Below are positions 13,410 through 23,876 of a stretch of 48,764 nt of DNA, in pieces. This DNA comes from Eimeria necatrix (lineage: Eukaryota; Apicomplexa; Conoidasida; Eucoccidiorida; Eimeriidae). The translations under genes were made by a program, and so were the position numbers. The DNA is taken from NCBI RefSeq assembly GCF_000499385.1, contig NW_013652971.1, forward strand, positions 1-48,764. Direction: 5' to 3'. Positions within the stretch are counted from its first letter, which is position 1. Each line of letters opens with the position of its first letter. Below the pieces are notes generated by a model. It saw only the letters and a list, made by a program, of their open reading frames with translations. It did no database searches and was not told the DNA's origin.

Positions 13410-15656
13410 ATGGGAGAAGGATCGGCTATTCCGAGAAATGCTAAACATATTCCAAGTCTGATGCTGGATGGGTCCTCTCGAATTGCTGCTGAGGCCCAGG
13501 ACTCGAAGCAAAAAGCAATGATTCGTGGCGAGCTCTCCTATAGACCTAGTTTCTTCGCGGTTGTGGTTTTTGTAACCATTGCTTTTCTGATCTTGAAATG
13601 CGCCGTACACTTAGCTGCACATCGACCAAAGTCTGTCAGGTCTCTTGCTGGAGGTGACAACGACCAGCAAAGGCCCCTTTTGGAGGATGTAAGCGCAAAT
13701 CACCTTATCTAGACTCGCAAGTGATATTTTTCTTTACGCTGACTGGTATGCAGACATTGCGCATAGTGCTGACTGCGTTTTCCCAAGGGCTCTTCTGGAA
13801 GTGAGGAGTGCGACGGACTAGAAAGTAGAAGCTCATCAGGTGCCCGTCCAAAAGAAGGCAAGCGGAGCCAAGGACTCGGCTGGAAGTTTTGGAAACGTCA
13901 ACCCGGGAGGCCAGGGCCAAAATACAAGAGACAAAAAGACGATGACGAAAGCTCGCCTCTGCCGAAGCCGTCTACTTTGGAGGAACCGAAGCAAGAAGAC
14001 AATAACGACAGCTCGCCTCAGCCGAAGCCTTCTACTTCGAAGGAACCTAAGCATACCAGCAGAAGGCCGCCAACTCTTCCTTTGCCGAAGCCGTCTAGTT
14101 CGAAGGAACCTGAAGATGCCAGCAGGAGGCCGCAAACTTTCCCACAAAGGCGCAGAAGGAGCAGACTAACTATTAAGGGCATGAGAGTTGGAGATCCAGA
14201 ATCTTCTCACTACGACGAACTCTCTCTTCCCTTCAGCCACCCATTGCTTGGAATTGGGAAAGTAAGTTCGGTATGATGCTAGCAGTTGTCAGGAGCCTTC
14301 TCAGGAAGTAACCTTGTTCGGTGTGAATTTTCGCAGGTCACTATTTTCTTTTGTGCTGTTGCTTCCGCTTGTTGGCTGCTGCGTGGTTGGAACGACAACA
14401 GTTGGTCTCGCATGCCTGACTTCTAGACTCTGTACGAACTTTTTCTTTCAGAGGCACCGAGGCCTGCGAAATATTATGGAAAAAGCTGGAACTACTGCAA
14501 GTTCTATCTGCTTTCCCCACACTAAAAAGATTCACAGTAAGATAGTTGAATAGGCTCAAATTAAAAGCGTGGCCCTGGAGACAAGGCTGGAGACGTTTCT
14601 GATCAAGTGTCTTGGAACATTAGCTTGCAAGTCGACCCGCTGTTCTGCACAAACATTGTCCAAAGAGTGGCTTGCAACATGTTTTGCAGCTCATTACACG
14701 GCATGGGTTTCGACTGATGGTGGGGAAGAAATTGAAGTTCATGTTGAAATAGAAGAGATAGTAAGCAGTTTGACTGCTACTGCCCTTCACGAGCTTCACG
14801 TCTAGCGCTGCTCACGAGTTGCCTCTGCCCAGCGGTCACGTCAATGCGTGCAGCACAGAGGAGTGGGCAAGGCACCGATGTGGGAGAGAAACGCATTTGA
14901 CCGCCTCTACCATTTTTGTTTACAGACCAAGAAGAGGGCCAGCCCGTGGACTCGGCTCAGAATGCTCCTTTCTCTAACTCATTTTGACCACCGACATGTC
15001 CGAAAAGCAAACATTTAGCCACTTTTCGGCTGCTGCTGTGCGTGGACGGAAGTTGGGCTGATTGTAACGCATCATGGTGCTGTGTTGTCAAATCTTGCCT
15101 GTGGGTGTGCAGTTTAGACGCGATGTGGAAGCTACGCTCGAAAAAATGATTGCCAATGCCGTTAAGGATGTTGAAGAAGGCACTTGTGGGCGCAACGTGA
15201 AATTTTAAAGAAAATTGCAGGCTTCTTGATGTCTTGGCAGCACCTGATAGTCCATTCGAAACAGACAGCTCTGCGAAACTGCGGGTTGGCTATATGTTTT
15301 GTCTCACTGAAACACTGCCCAGTGAGCTTCTGTCGTATTTTGTGTGGAGGCTTTGTCGTGCCTGCAGCCGCAGAGAGCAAGAGAAGCAGCGCCTCCACGG
15401 AGCTCCAAAGGCCAGATGGTACAGTTTGCAAGGGTCCAGTTTTGCTCAAAGTCTACGGTAAGCTCTGCATGAAATCTAAAGAGTTGCTCTGAGCATGGCT
15501 AATCACAGCACTGCATATTTTCGAGTTAAACTCAAGCTCAAGAAAGAAATGAAACCCATTACAACTACTGCATATTTCTAGTTTAAACTCCTTTTGAATG
15601 ATTGTGATTTCTCAGCCACATCCTCCAGCAAGAAACCAGAAGCAAAAGACGAATAA
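13410..15656 (+). CDS. Paralog C: membrane-anchored RxL family protein, 7 exons
   Basis: First plus-strand member; function unknown. Exons: 13410-13688, 13788-14261, 14452-14536, 14690-14760, 15113-15185, 15368-15457, 15616-15656 (1113 nt, 370 residues). Phases and exon lengths match the other copies. The leader is residues 1-46, the membrane segment 47-62, Lys63-Cys64, and RSLAG at 77-81, which keeps the 13-residue spacing although the residue after Ala is Gly rather than acidic. Exon 2 is the longest in the family (158 codons). It holds a Lys/Pro/Ser-rich low-complexity linker with an imperfect repeat built on PKPSxxKEP, then the conserved GDPESSHYDEL block and a PFSHPLLG stretch like copy B. 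Exon 3 carries RHRGLRNIME and SICFPH, exon 5 FRRDVEATLEKM, exon 6 RPDGTVCKGPVLLKVY. The tail is hydrophilic (SSSKKPEAKDE). The exon 2 acceptor is CCCAAG, weaker than usual but required by phase. Confidence 0.75.
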
Positions 15657-18255
15657 TTATTGGAGTTTTTAGTTCGCCAAGGCGAACAGAAGCGTCGCAC
15701 ATGGTTGTGAGGCCCTTCCAAATTTGTGAAGGATTTCTACTTTCGAGGCGCTTGCGGCGCCTTGAAAATAGAAATCCGCGAGGAATTCATGCCTTGCAAA
15801 TAGCCAGTTATGGTCAATACCTTGCTTTGCTATTGTCGGCCTTTTGCCATATTGTTTAAATTACACTGAGGTATTTTGTGCGAGATTTCTTTCAACAGCC
15901 TTCCGACAGACATAACTATAGTTTTCAAAGACAAAACTAAGTTACAGGGGGCGGCCAATTCACTACATGATTACTTGTACAGTTCAGCGTTCTGCGATAT
16001 CGGCGGCTCAAACTAATGAGAAAGTAGCGTGCGGAACGCAACGCACGTTCTGTTCAAAAGTCTGCATTAGCTACCTTCTTCCAGACAGAGACGCAAACAG
16101 ACCAACAGCTTCAGCTTTGAAGCAGTGCGGAAAAATGCAGAAAATGGTCCACGTCCGACTGCATATGCACAAAGTCTTGCGTGAACTAGGGAGCAGTGGG
16201 CATGCTCAATGCACTCCGCATGATCTAATGCCCGCGTTGGCTCCCCGGTGCGCATGCACACACCTGGCATTTCGCTTCCCATTTTGTTTTGGGACTGCAT
16301 AACGGCAGCACTGATTTCGTACTGCTTGCGAACGTGCGAAGCCCCTGTGGGCAGCAGTGAGTGAATATGCAGCCTGCAGTCCATTTGCATGCACCCTTGC
16401 CAGTGTTGGGACGAAAAAACCACAGGAACAATGGCTGCAGAATATATTAGCAAGTACAATAACAGCACAACATATCAACATATATTTCATATACAGGCTA
16501 GATACCCCGACAAATACCCGCGGAAACCTCAAGAGTTTCACTGCTTCGTGAGTCCCTTTCACAGGTCAGCATTTCCTTCAAGGCTTTTAAAATGTATGGC
16601 AGGAATCTTTGCAGTTGCACGGAGAATTATATATAGGGCATTGAAAGAAACTCGACCACTGAAGATGGGCATTTGCAAAGCCGACAATGCTTGAGCAGAC
16701 TGCCGAGAGAGGGGGCTAGGGGGCAGACATGCCACCATGTTGCTCTTCCGTCGCTCTATTATTTCTTGCATCACTATTTGATGCTGTTTAGATGAATCTT
16801 AGAGCAGAAGGCGCATCGCGGCGCTCCAGCTTGCTACATGGCACGTTTGCGAGGCCAGAAACTGATGGAGTTGTCTTTGCGGTCAGGCCAAGCCAAGCTT
16901 TCGAATTTGAAGGATATTCCCCATGAATAAGTAAGTAATTCAAAACTAAGCGGGTGAAAAAAGAGATACATCCAGTTCAAGGGCTACTCGATGACGCAAT
17001 CTTCGTCGTTAGTCACTGCGACCCCACGCCATCCCCTTTTGTGTCCAGTTTGAGTAAGGAGCCAAAACATCCATATTTCGCTATATTATTGTAAATTGTG
17101 TGCACTTAGCATGCAGACACGAGGCTTACGTCGCAAGATTCGTGGTTGTGAAGCCCAAGATTCCCCACCCTCCTGCACCCACCCAGAAGAGCAGTTTGTG
17201 CTTTCTGGCGTGACCTTCTCTACTTGCTCACAAAAATCTAAATTTCCCTTATTATCTCCAGCATAATTTATTTTGAAGAAGTATCTCAATGCAGTGATTA
17301 TGCTGCAGTGCTGCGGGGCCAAAATTGCCTATGCTGCTAGGAGAACCATAGCCTGAGTCTCCTGGACATATTCGAAGGATTCAAAGGACAAATCGGGCTC
17401 TCTGTTGAAAACCCCCACAAAAATATTGTCTCGAGTAAATATAATCAATATAGTGTTTTTCACTTTGAGGCCTTCAAGAGCAAACTTGCGTCTTTAAGGC
17501 CGCTGCCTAATTGAAGAACAAGCACTTCACGCCCCCTTGCTCTTAAATTATCACTGCTGTTCAAATGCCAACCAACAGCGAGCGGAATAACGATACGGAA
17601 GAGAAACAAAATTTGTAGAGTTGGATTGTCTGTAGAGCGGCGGTTGAATCGCGAAGATGTGGACTTTGGGAATGCTGCTTTGTTGTAACAGATCGCTCTG
17701 CCTCTGAGGCTTGCGCCCAGCGCAAAGTGCAGAATACAGAGGCAATCGCCTCTGTTTATGGCCTTCGAGTTAAGTAACTTAAGTTAGCATGCGCATTAAT
17801 CAATTATTCGTCCTAAATATAGCCTTTTTGTGCGCATCTGGAGGACAAGAAGAGCTTCCACGAGGCTTCGGGGACAAAAGAGACATGGCGGCAGATTGTA
17901 ACACCTTGCACTATGAGCACTTGGCTTCCCGAAACTAAGAATCCAAACCCAAAGAACTTCCAGTCTTAATTTAAATACCCAGGCAAGCCTAGAGTGGTGG
18001 AAGGGAGCGAAAACAGACTCATTTAGCTCTCCGGTGCGCTCCCCTGGCAACACCATCATCTCCCTGAGGGGTGACTGCATTCAGAGCTTCTTGAGAACGG
18101 TTACCAGTGCCGACTTGCCCAGTAAGTGTTTATATGCAGCAGGAAAAGATTTATTCACGAGCTTCTTTTGCTTAACGATAGGGGCAAATGTTCTCACTTC
18201 GGAAGGCCCACAGCGTACTTCGAAGACCTTCATTGTACTGTCTCAGGAAGCAACA
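15657..18255. other. Spacer between paralogs C and D, no gene seen
   Basis: No supported coding sequence. An open frame runs from 18034 into paralog D, but its first 74 codons have no counterpart in the other copies and are better read as 5' untranslated region. No tandem array and no further family copy was found on either strand. Confidence 0.4.
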
Positions 18256-20696
18256 ATGGACCAAAAAATGGACTTTTCCGACGATCTCCAGCTAAATACC
18301 AGTCCAAAGCTGGATAATAAGGGCGGAAGTGACAAGCTATTGCGGGGACGGAGGGCCGGTGGCCTGCAGGCATACTTCCTAGCTCTCGTCATTTCAATTG
18401 CACTTGTATATGTAGTTTCGAAGTGCGCCGCGCGCATAGAGGAATATTCCTCATGGCGCGTCAGGCGGCTTGCAGAGAAGGAAGGAGATTCGAAAGATTC
18501 AACTGTGGTGAGCGCGAAAACAGTGAGCACTTCAGTCTTCACAGATGCAAGTTTCAGCGAACTTCTAGTGCGTCACTTGTGGCTGGCGCATCCTGCCTTC
18601 TTTGGGATCTTATTAGGACTCCGCTGAAGGAGAATGCATCGAATTGAGGGCGGTGGTCCCACCAGAACAAGGCTTGCGTTGGAACTGGCCTTTCTGGCCA
18701 AGAGGCCAACCAAAACCTGATGCTCAAGAGGTAGGAAGCGAAAACCCTTACGGAGGCAAAACGGGGCATTCAATGTCTGGTGAGGTGCAACTGCTAGTGT
18801 GCAACTTGCCAGGGTATCAACTGCTCCTCAGGAGGGCCTGTTGAGAGAGAGCGCTTGGCAACGAAAGTCTTGGAGCTTCCCTTCTCTTCCATTCGGCACA
18901 CAACGCCAAGGGTTTCAAAAAGTGGAATGCCTCACCTGCGGAGATGACGACATGCCTTCGACATCCTCTGGGCAGCGCGCCTCTTGGAGCGCTGGCCCTT
19001 GGCACACTGGCGCTTCTGGCGACTCTGGCGATTCTGGCCAAGACTCTGAAAGCCAAACATTAATTACCACAGGAGACGGAGCAAGCGCGGGGCCTTCGAC
19101 CTCTACTGCAAGCGAAAGCTTCCCTGCACAAGCAGCAGGAGGACCAGCTCACGGGGGAAAGCGCAGTCGGCGGCATCGAACTCTGCTCCGGCTTGGAGAT
19201 GTGAACTCTCCTCACTACTTGAACTTGACGAGCGCACCCGACTGGCGGAGGCTTAAATGGGAATGGGTACGCTGTTGACTATACCTGCGCTGACTGGGAT
19301 CAGTTTTGTGTGGAAGTTGAAAATCGATCGGCGAAGATGCTTGCACGTCTTTGTTCGCCGGATTTGAAACTGCGGACACTTTACGTCTGACATCGTATGT
19401 TAATTTGCTATTCCGATTTTGCCTACGTTCGTTCTGCTATTACCTTTTCCAGGGACACGAAAAAGTGCAGAAGATGCTGGAGAGTCTCGGTTTCGCTGCA
19501 GCAAGTTTTTGTTTCGCACACGACGGAATGTTCAAAAGTAAGTTAGGAAGTCTCGTTTCTAACGTCGATTAAAAAGAAAGGCAACAGCGCACCTAGATGT
19601 GAAACCGGCTTTGCCTAACTTGTGGCTCGAATTCCTGCGGAGCCTGCTTGCGAGGTAACCTCTCGCCACAACACATCTGTGTTTCCTAAGCTGTTTTGAA
19701 AGTCTTGCAGGCCACTTGGTCACGACGCATACTTTATCTAATGGCGAAGAAGTGACTGTTAATGCTAAGATCACAGAGCTTGTAAGTAACTTAATGCCCA
19801 ATGTGTTTCTGAATCCTATGCAATCTGCAAGCGATTCAGAGCTGATGACTCATAGATGCACAAAAAAAGCTGCGAAACGTTTCCTTGGGATTAGCGGCGC
19901 TGGTGCTTGGTTTGTTTTTCAGCAAAGCACCTACCCGACCGCTCTATCCCGTCTGGGAAGATTCATGTCGTCTAGCAACTGTTCCTATCGACATGTGCGT
20001 GAGATGTTTCCCCTTACATTTGGCAATTGGCCGCGTAGCTTAACATCAGCCAGGCCAACTGCTGTGAATCACGCCGCAGTTGCGACAACTTGCGTGTGGC
20101 TTATGTGTGGGCGTGCAGTTTAAGCGTGACGTATCGTTAGTAGCTGAGGAAATGGCGAGTATTTGTTTGGAGGAGGCCGAAAAGGGTATTCGTGCGTTCA
20201 ATACGGTAGCTTGAAGTCAAAGTTATCTTTCTTGCAGTTTTACTGCTGTTCGCCCAGCATGTTCATGTGCCGAAGGGCCGTTTAATTCAGAAGCAATTTC
20301 AAGTTCAATTTGAGCGCTTGGAGGGCATGTAAGCTTGTAGACGCAAAGCATTGTGTTCGCTTGCAGCAATGGACGAAAGAACAACCCATATGGATATAAT
20401 TTTGGAGAGGCCAGACTCCGTGCCGTGCACAGGAAGGGTTTTACTTGAGGTTTTCAGTAAGCTCTTAAAGGCCGCATCCTCTTAAAAGGCTTTTACAAGC
20501 ACGTTCGACTTTGCAAGAATTTGAACTGTTCATCCATCAAAAGAATTGGGTGTAGGGAATCAGAGCAAAGCTTGGCACAATCATGGAACGTAGCCGCGCC
20601 CAACTAAATCTTTGACACTATTTTCAAGAGCTGTGTTTGCCTTTGCTGTTCGCAGTCACTCAGCCGACGCCAGAGGCTCCAGAGGCAGTTGAGTGA
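18256..20696 (+). CDS. Paralog D: membrane-anchored RxL family protein with RRLAE site, 7 exons
   Basis: Second plus-strand member; function unknown. Exons: 18256-18507, 18832-19266, 19453-19537, 19711-19781, 20119-20191, 20367-20456, 20656-20696 (1047 nt, 348 residues). The start ATG at 18256 sits in ACAATGG after the shared CTCAGG element. The leader is residues 1-37, the membrane segment about 38-55, Lys56-Cys57, and RRLAE at 70-74. This is the closest of the four to the Toxoplasma TEXEL consensus (RRL) cleaved by Golgi protease ASP5. Exon 2 is Ser/Gly/Thr-rich with SGDSGDSGQDSES, then a basic KRSRRHR stretch and the block LGDVNSPHYLNL. Exon 3 carries VQKMLESLGFAAASFC, exon 4 GEEVTVNAKITEL, exon 5 FKRDVSLVAEEM, exon 6 ERPDSVPCTGRVLLEVF. 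The tail is ITQPTPEAPEAVE. Export is inference from the motif and its position after a membrane segment; the exon model is strong. Confidence 0.76.
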
Positions 20697-23600
20697 GCCT
20701 CAGGACTTGTCAACTATTTTTTCCTTCGTTTGGCGAGCCTAAAATTGGCCATTATTAATCGGAAGCGTAAATATGGATGTGCGGCTTTTTTTTATACTAC
20801 TTCCAAGAGCTTGGCTGCGTCACAGTCAGGCGCTGGCGGCCGGACGGAGACTGGCGCTGCAGCCGTGGGATCCCACTTAGAGTCAGTGTTCGGTATTTTA
20901 TCAAGGCAACACTTTTTATAGTTTTCCCACAGACATTACTTGAATTTTCACTGCAGGTATACTCCTGCGAGAACGCTTTGATAGACGGAAGTGCTATCTG
21001 AGGCTTAAGGTGCCCTTAGGCAATGCAAAGAGCCTGCAATTCCATGTGCAAGCGTTGCCCTTTATCCAGGTGCTGCCGACCCCTAGAGCTCAACTAAATC
21101 CTTCAAGGATGGGGAAAGACTGGAAATTTTGTTGTATATCGTGAAAAGTAGAGCTCCCACTCAGTGTTTTAGTCTCACTAGTGGTCCATTCGGCTTCAAA
21201 TGCAGCCTGTTAATCAAAATGCAAAAGCATGGCCAACCAAACGCGTCAAAGTGAGCTTATATCCCCAGTTTAGTACCGAAGATCTCCTTATTCAGTGGAA
21301 ATTTATCTTTAGAGCTGGCGCATCCCACATAGATTAGCAGCGTGCTAGGATAAGTGCGGCCGGTGTAGGAGGCTTGCGGGCCCTGTAGACGAGCTGGAGG
21401 CGATTCTGTATTGAATTGAATTCAATATTGAATTCGGCCTGTCTTTGATCTTTACGCTGCTTACACTCTGGAACCATTTCAACAGCTCACCATGCGGAGC
21501 TCTAGGTAGAAAGGTGTCCTTTGTTAGATCGTTAGCCGACCTCAGACTCAGTTCCATTTCTTCGTCTTGGGGCATTTTCACGTAATCTTTGCAATCCGTT
21601 GAGTAAACTTTGCACCTAGAAACACAACCGCCCAATAGAGGGCTGTGAAGGTTATTTCGATTTCTTATTGCAGCAAAGGAGCGGCGAGGCGCTGTTCCTG
21701 CAAAGTCCACGGGAGGTATTGGCGTGCAACAGTATTGGTTTGCAGTACAAGAGGAGCTGGGAACGTATGTGTCAAAGGGTGTCACTCGCCATCATTTATA
21801 GGCGTTGGTGTTACTGCTGGCTACCGATGTAGCTGTTATGTGGCTGGCATGTAAGCGGCCACTGGGTTTTCAAGGAAGCCGGCGCAGATTCCTGCAAGGC
21901 CACACAGTTGGGGAAGCTGGGAACAGTATATTAAGCTACAGTGAGGGAAGCTGGGAACTGTTTATTTTTAAAGTTCTGAAAGACGAGACTATGCCGCGAG
22001 TCCTCGTTAGATGCCGTATTAACGGGCTAAGACACATCCACGCGTTCGGCTCGATCCTGCTAGCAACTTTGCCAGCAATCTGCACCGAACCGCTGCAATA
22101 GTCGTGATATGCTTCATGTAAAAATCTTCGGTGATTACAAGGGAGCAGTAAACCTCTGTCACTTGCCGATGAACACAGTGGCCTACCACTTTTCAGTCAG
22201 AAGACTCTTGAGGCGTAGTTTACAGGTTCCGTCGACACATGTGGAAAACTCGCATTAATTATCCGTTGAGTCTTCACCAATTTATTTTGCAGTGTCTAAG
22301 CTTATTGCGAATTTAAGGCGCCATTTTATCACAAACTAGGGACAAAACAGCAGAGGATGCAACACCAGGCTACAGGAAGCTTTACAGGAAAGCCACGTAA
22401 GTTTCGCTTTTGGACCATGGTTTTGTAAGCTCCATACATCTTTGCTTCATACACATTTGCTCGCAAGTTAGGAGAGTTTATAAATTTGTGCAGTGTAAGC
22501 GCCATAAAAGCAGCAACGTAGCTGCTTCGCGATTATGCTGAGGGGAGTTTTTCGAGGCCGATCATACGCAGAGGACAAACAAGAAAACTGCGTGTTTTTG
22601 GGACTGCAAGGTCCGTTTCAGAAGGAATTCATCAATAATTCGTGCTGCCTCACTTGATATTGCGCCAATCATCAGTGGAAGGCAGCTCGCCGATGTGTTG
22701 GTCAAATGCGCTTCAAAGGCTCTCAGCACGCCTCCTAGCAGTCCTGCCTCTGCTCAACCGAATTTATGGCCTATCTTCGGGAATCTCTGTTTCCAAAATG
22801 GGGTCAGAAGGCTTATTGCGCTTCTTAGAAGCTGAAACACTCACGAGGAGTGGCGCGCCCACTGGAAAAGTGAGTCCCAAAGCCCCCCGGATCTGGTGAA
22901 ATGCGCCGCTGAAAACGAGAGGAAAACGCTGGACGTCATTGTGCACTCTTCTCAGACAAACTTGAATTTTCACAGATGCTTGGGGAGAGGGCGCAGTGAC
23001 GGCGAGAGGATAGAGAAACTCCTGAGTCGTGTTCTTGATACGAAGTATACCCACTAGCAACGGCAAGATTTTCATGTGCCCCGAAAACCTGGCTGCAGCG
23101 CCCTGTGTTTGTTGACAAATGCATAATCGAAAATATTTCACGGAATTACACTAACTATTTCGGCAATAGTGAGGCGCCGGCGCTACTGGATGAAAAGCCG
23201 AGGTTACTGGAATGCCGATGCGAGACGCTGGCGGTAGTCCGAGTCTTCGCTACACAGAACATGTCGTTGATGAGAGCAAGACAAATAAGCCTGTCTTTGA
23301 GACATTGTTTTTCATATCAACTGCAGCTTAAAGGCGGATTATTAACCAATGTACTGCAAGGGCTTCGCAGTAATTTACCTGTTGTCTCAGTTTTATGGCC
23401 TCGAAGATAGGTGGCGGACAGTTGCTACCTCTGAAACCCACCCTTCACACTCACTTAAAGTGTGAAACAAATCAAAGAAACCCAAAAATAAAGGAATCGC
23501 GACCAAATGTAGTCCGAGTTCAAACCAGACGCTGCTGCAGTTTTCCCGAAGAGGAGGTAGAACCAGTCCACAGGACTGCGTCATCAGCCTTGACGATGTG

Positions 23601-23876
23601 GGGTGAACAAGCCGCCTCCATACCTTTATTCCTACATGCCTGACAACAAAGAACCCTTTGTTTCTGTGTCTTTTGGGTTCATTCGTTCCGCTTTGCCTTC
23701 GAAACGCTCAACTGTTGGCCAGCGGAAGACTGTGATGCGGGGTGCTCGAGTTGCCGCCACGGCGCTCATAGCCGCGTAGATCTTCAACGTCTGGTTAATG
23801 CCTCATGTTTCCGTAATGTGCAGCTTAGTTGGAAAAGCTTTTGTCGTGGTCTCCTCCAGGCCTCTTTTTCGAAAAG
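20697..23876. other. Intergenic region upstream of the pseudokinase gene
   Basis: Mostly unassigned. One candidate minus-strand exon at 21465-21615 is listed separately. A short AT-rich palindromic stretch built on GAATT/AATTC lies at about 21412-21435. No family signature, retroelement motif or tandem array was found. The 3' end is the promoter and 5' untranslated region of the gene at 23877. Confidence 0.35.
21465..21615 (-). CDS. Possible orphan exon of an unidentified minus-strand gene
   Basis: Within the longest open frame of this spacer, a TTTCTAG acceptor (exon start 21615) and a GTAAGC donor (exon end 21465) delimit 151 nt of open reading. Its composition looks protein-like: charged residues, MPQDEEMELSLRS, then a Leu/Trp/Phe segment. 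I recognise no domain and could not find partner exons. It may be chance. Confidence 0.2.

Noticed and set aside
1086..15196. Longer versions of exon 5 in the four paralogs, ending four or five codons later at GTAGCC, GTTGG, GTGAAA or GTAGCT
   Set aside because: They would leave the wrong phase for exon 6. The GT 73 nt into the exon exists in all four copies and gives the correct phase.
18034..18255. Upstream in-frame ATG for paralog D
   Set aside because: The extra 74 codons have no counterpart in the other copies; the ATG at 18256 has the shared start context.
876..20696. Possibility that the four paralogs are Eimeria SAG surface antigens
   Set aside because: No cleaved N-terminal signal peptide, no GPI-type hydrophobic C-terminus and no six-cysteine pattern.
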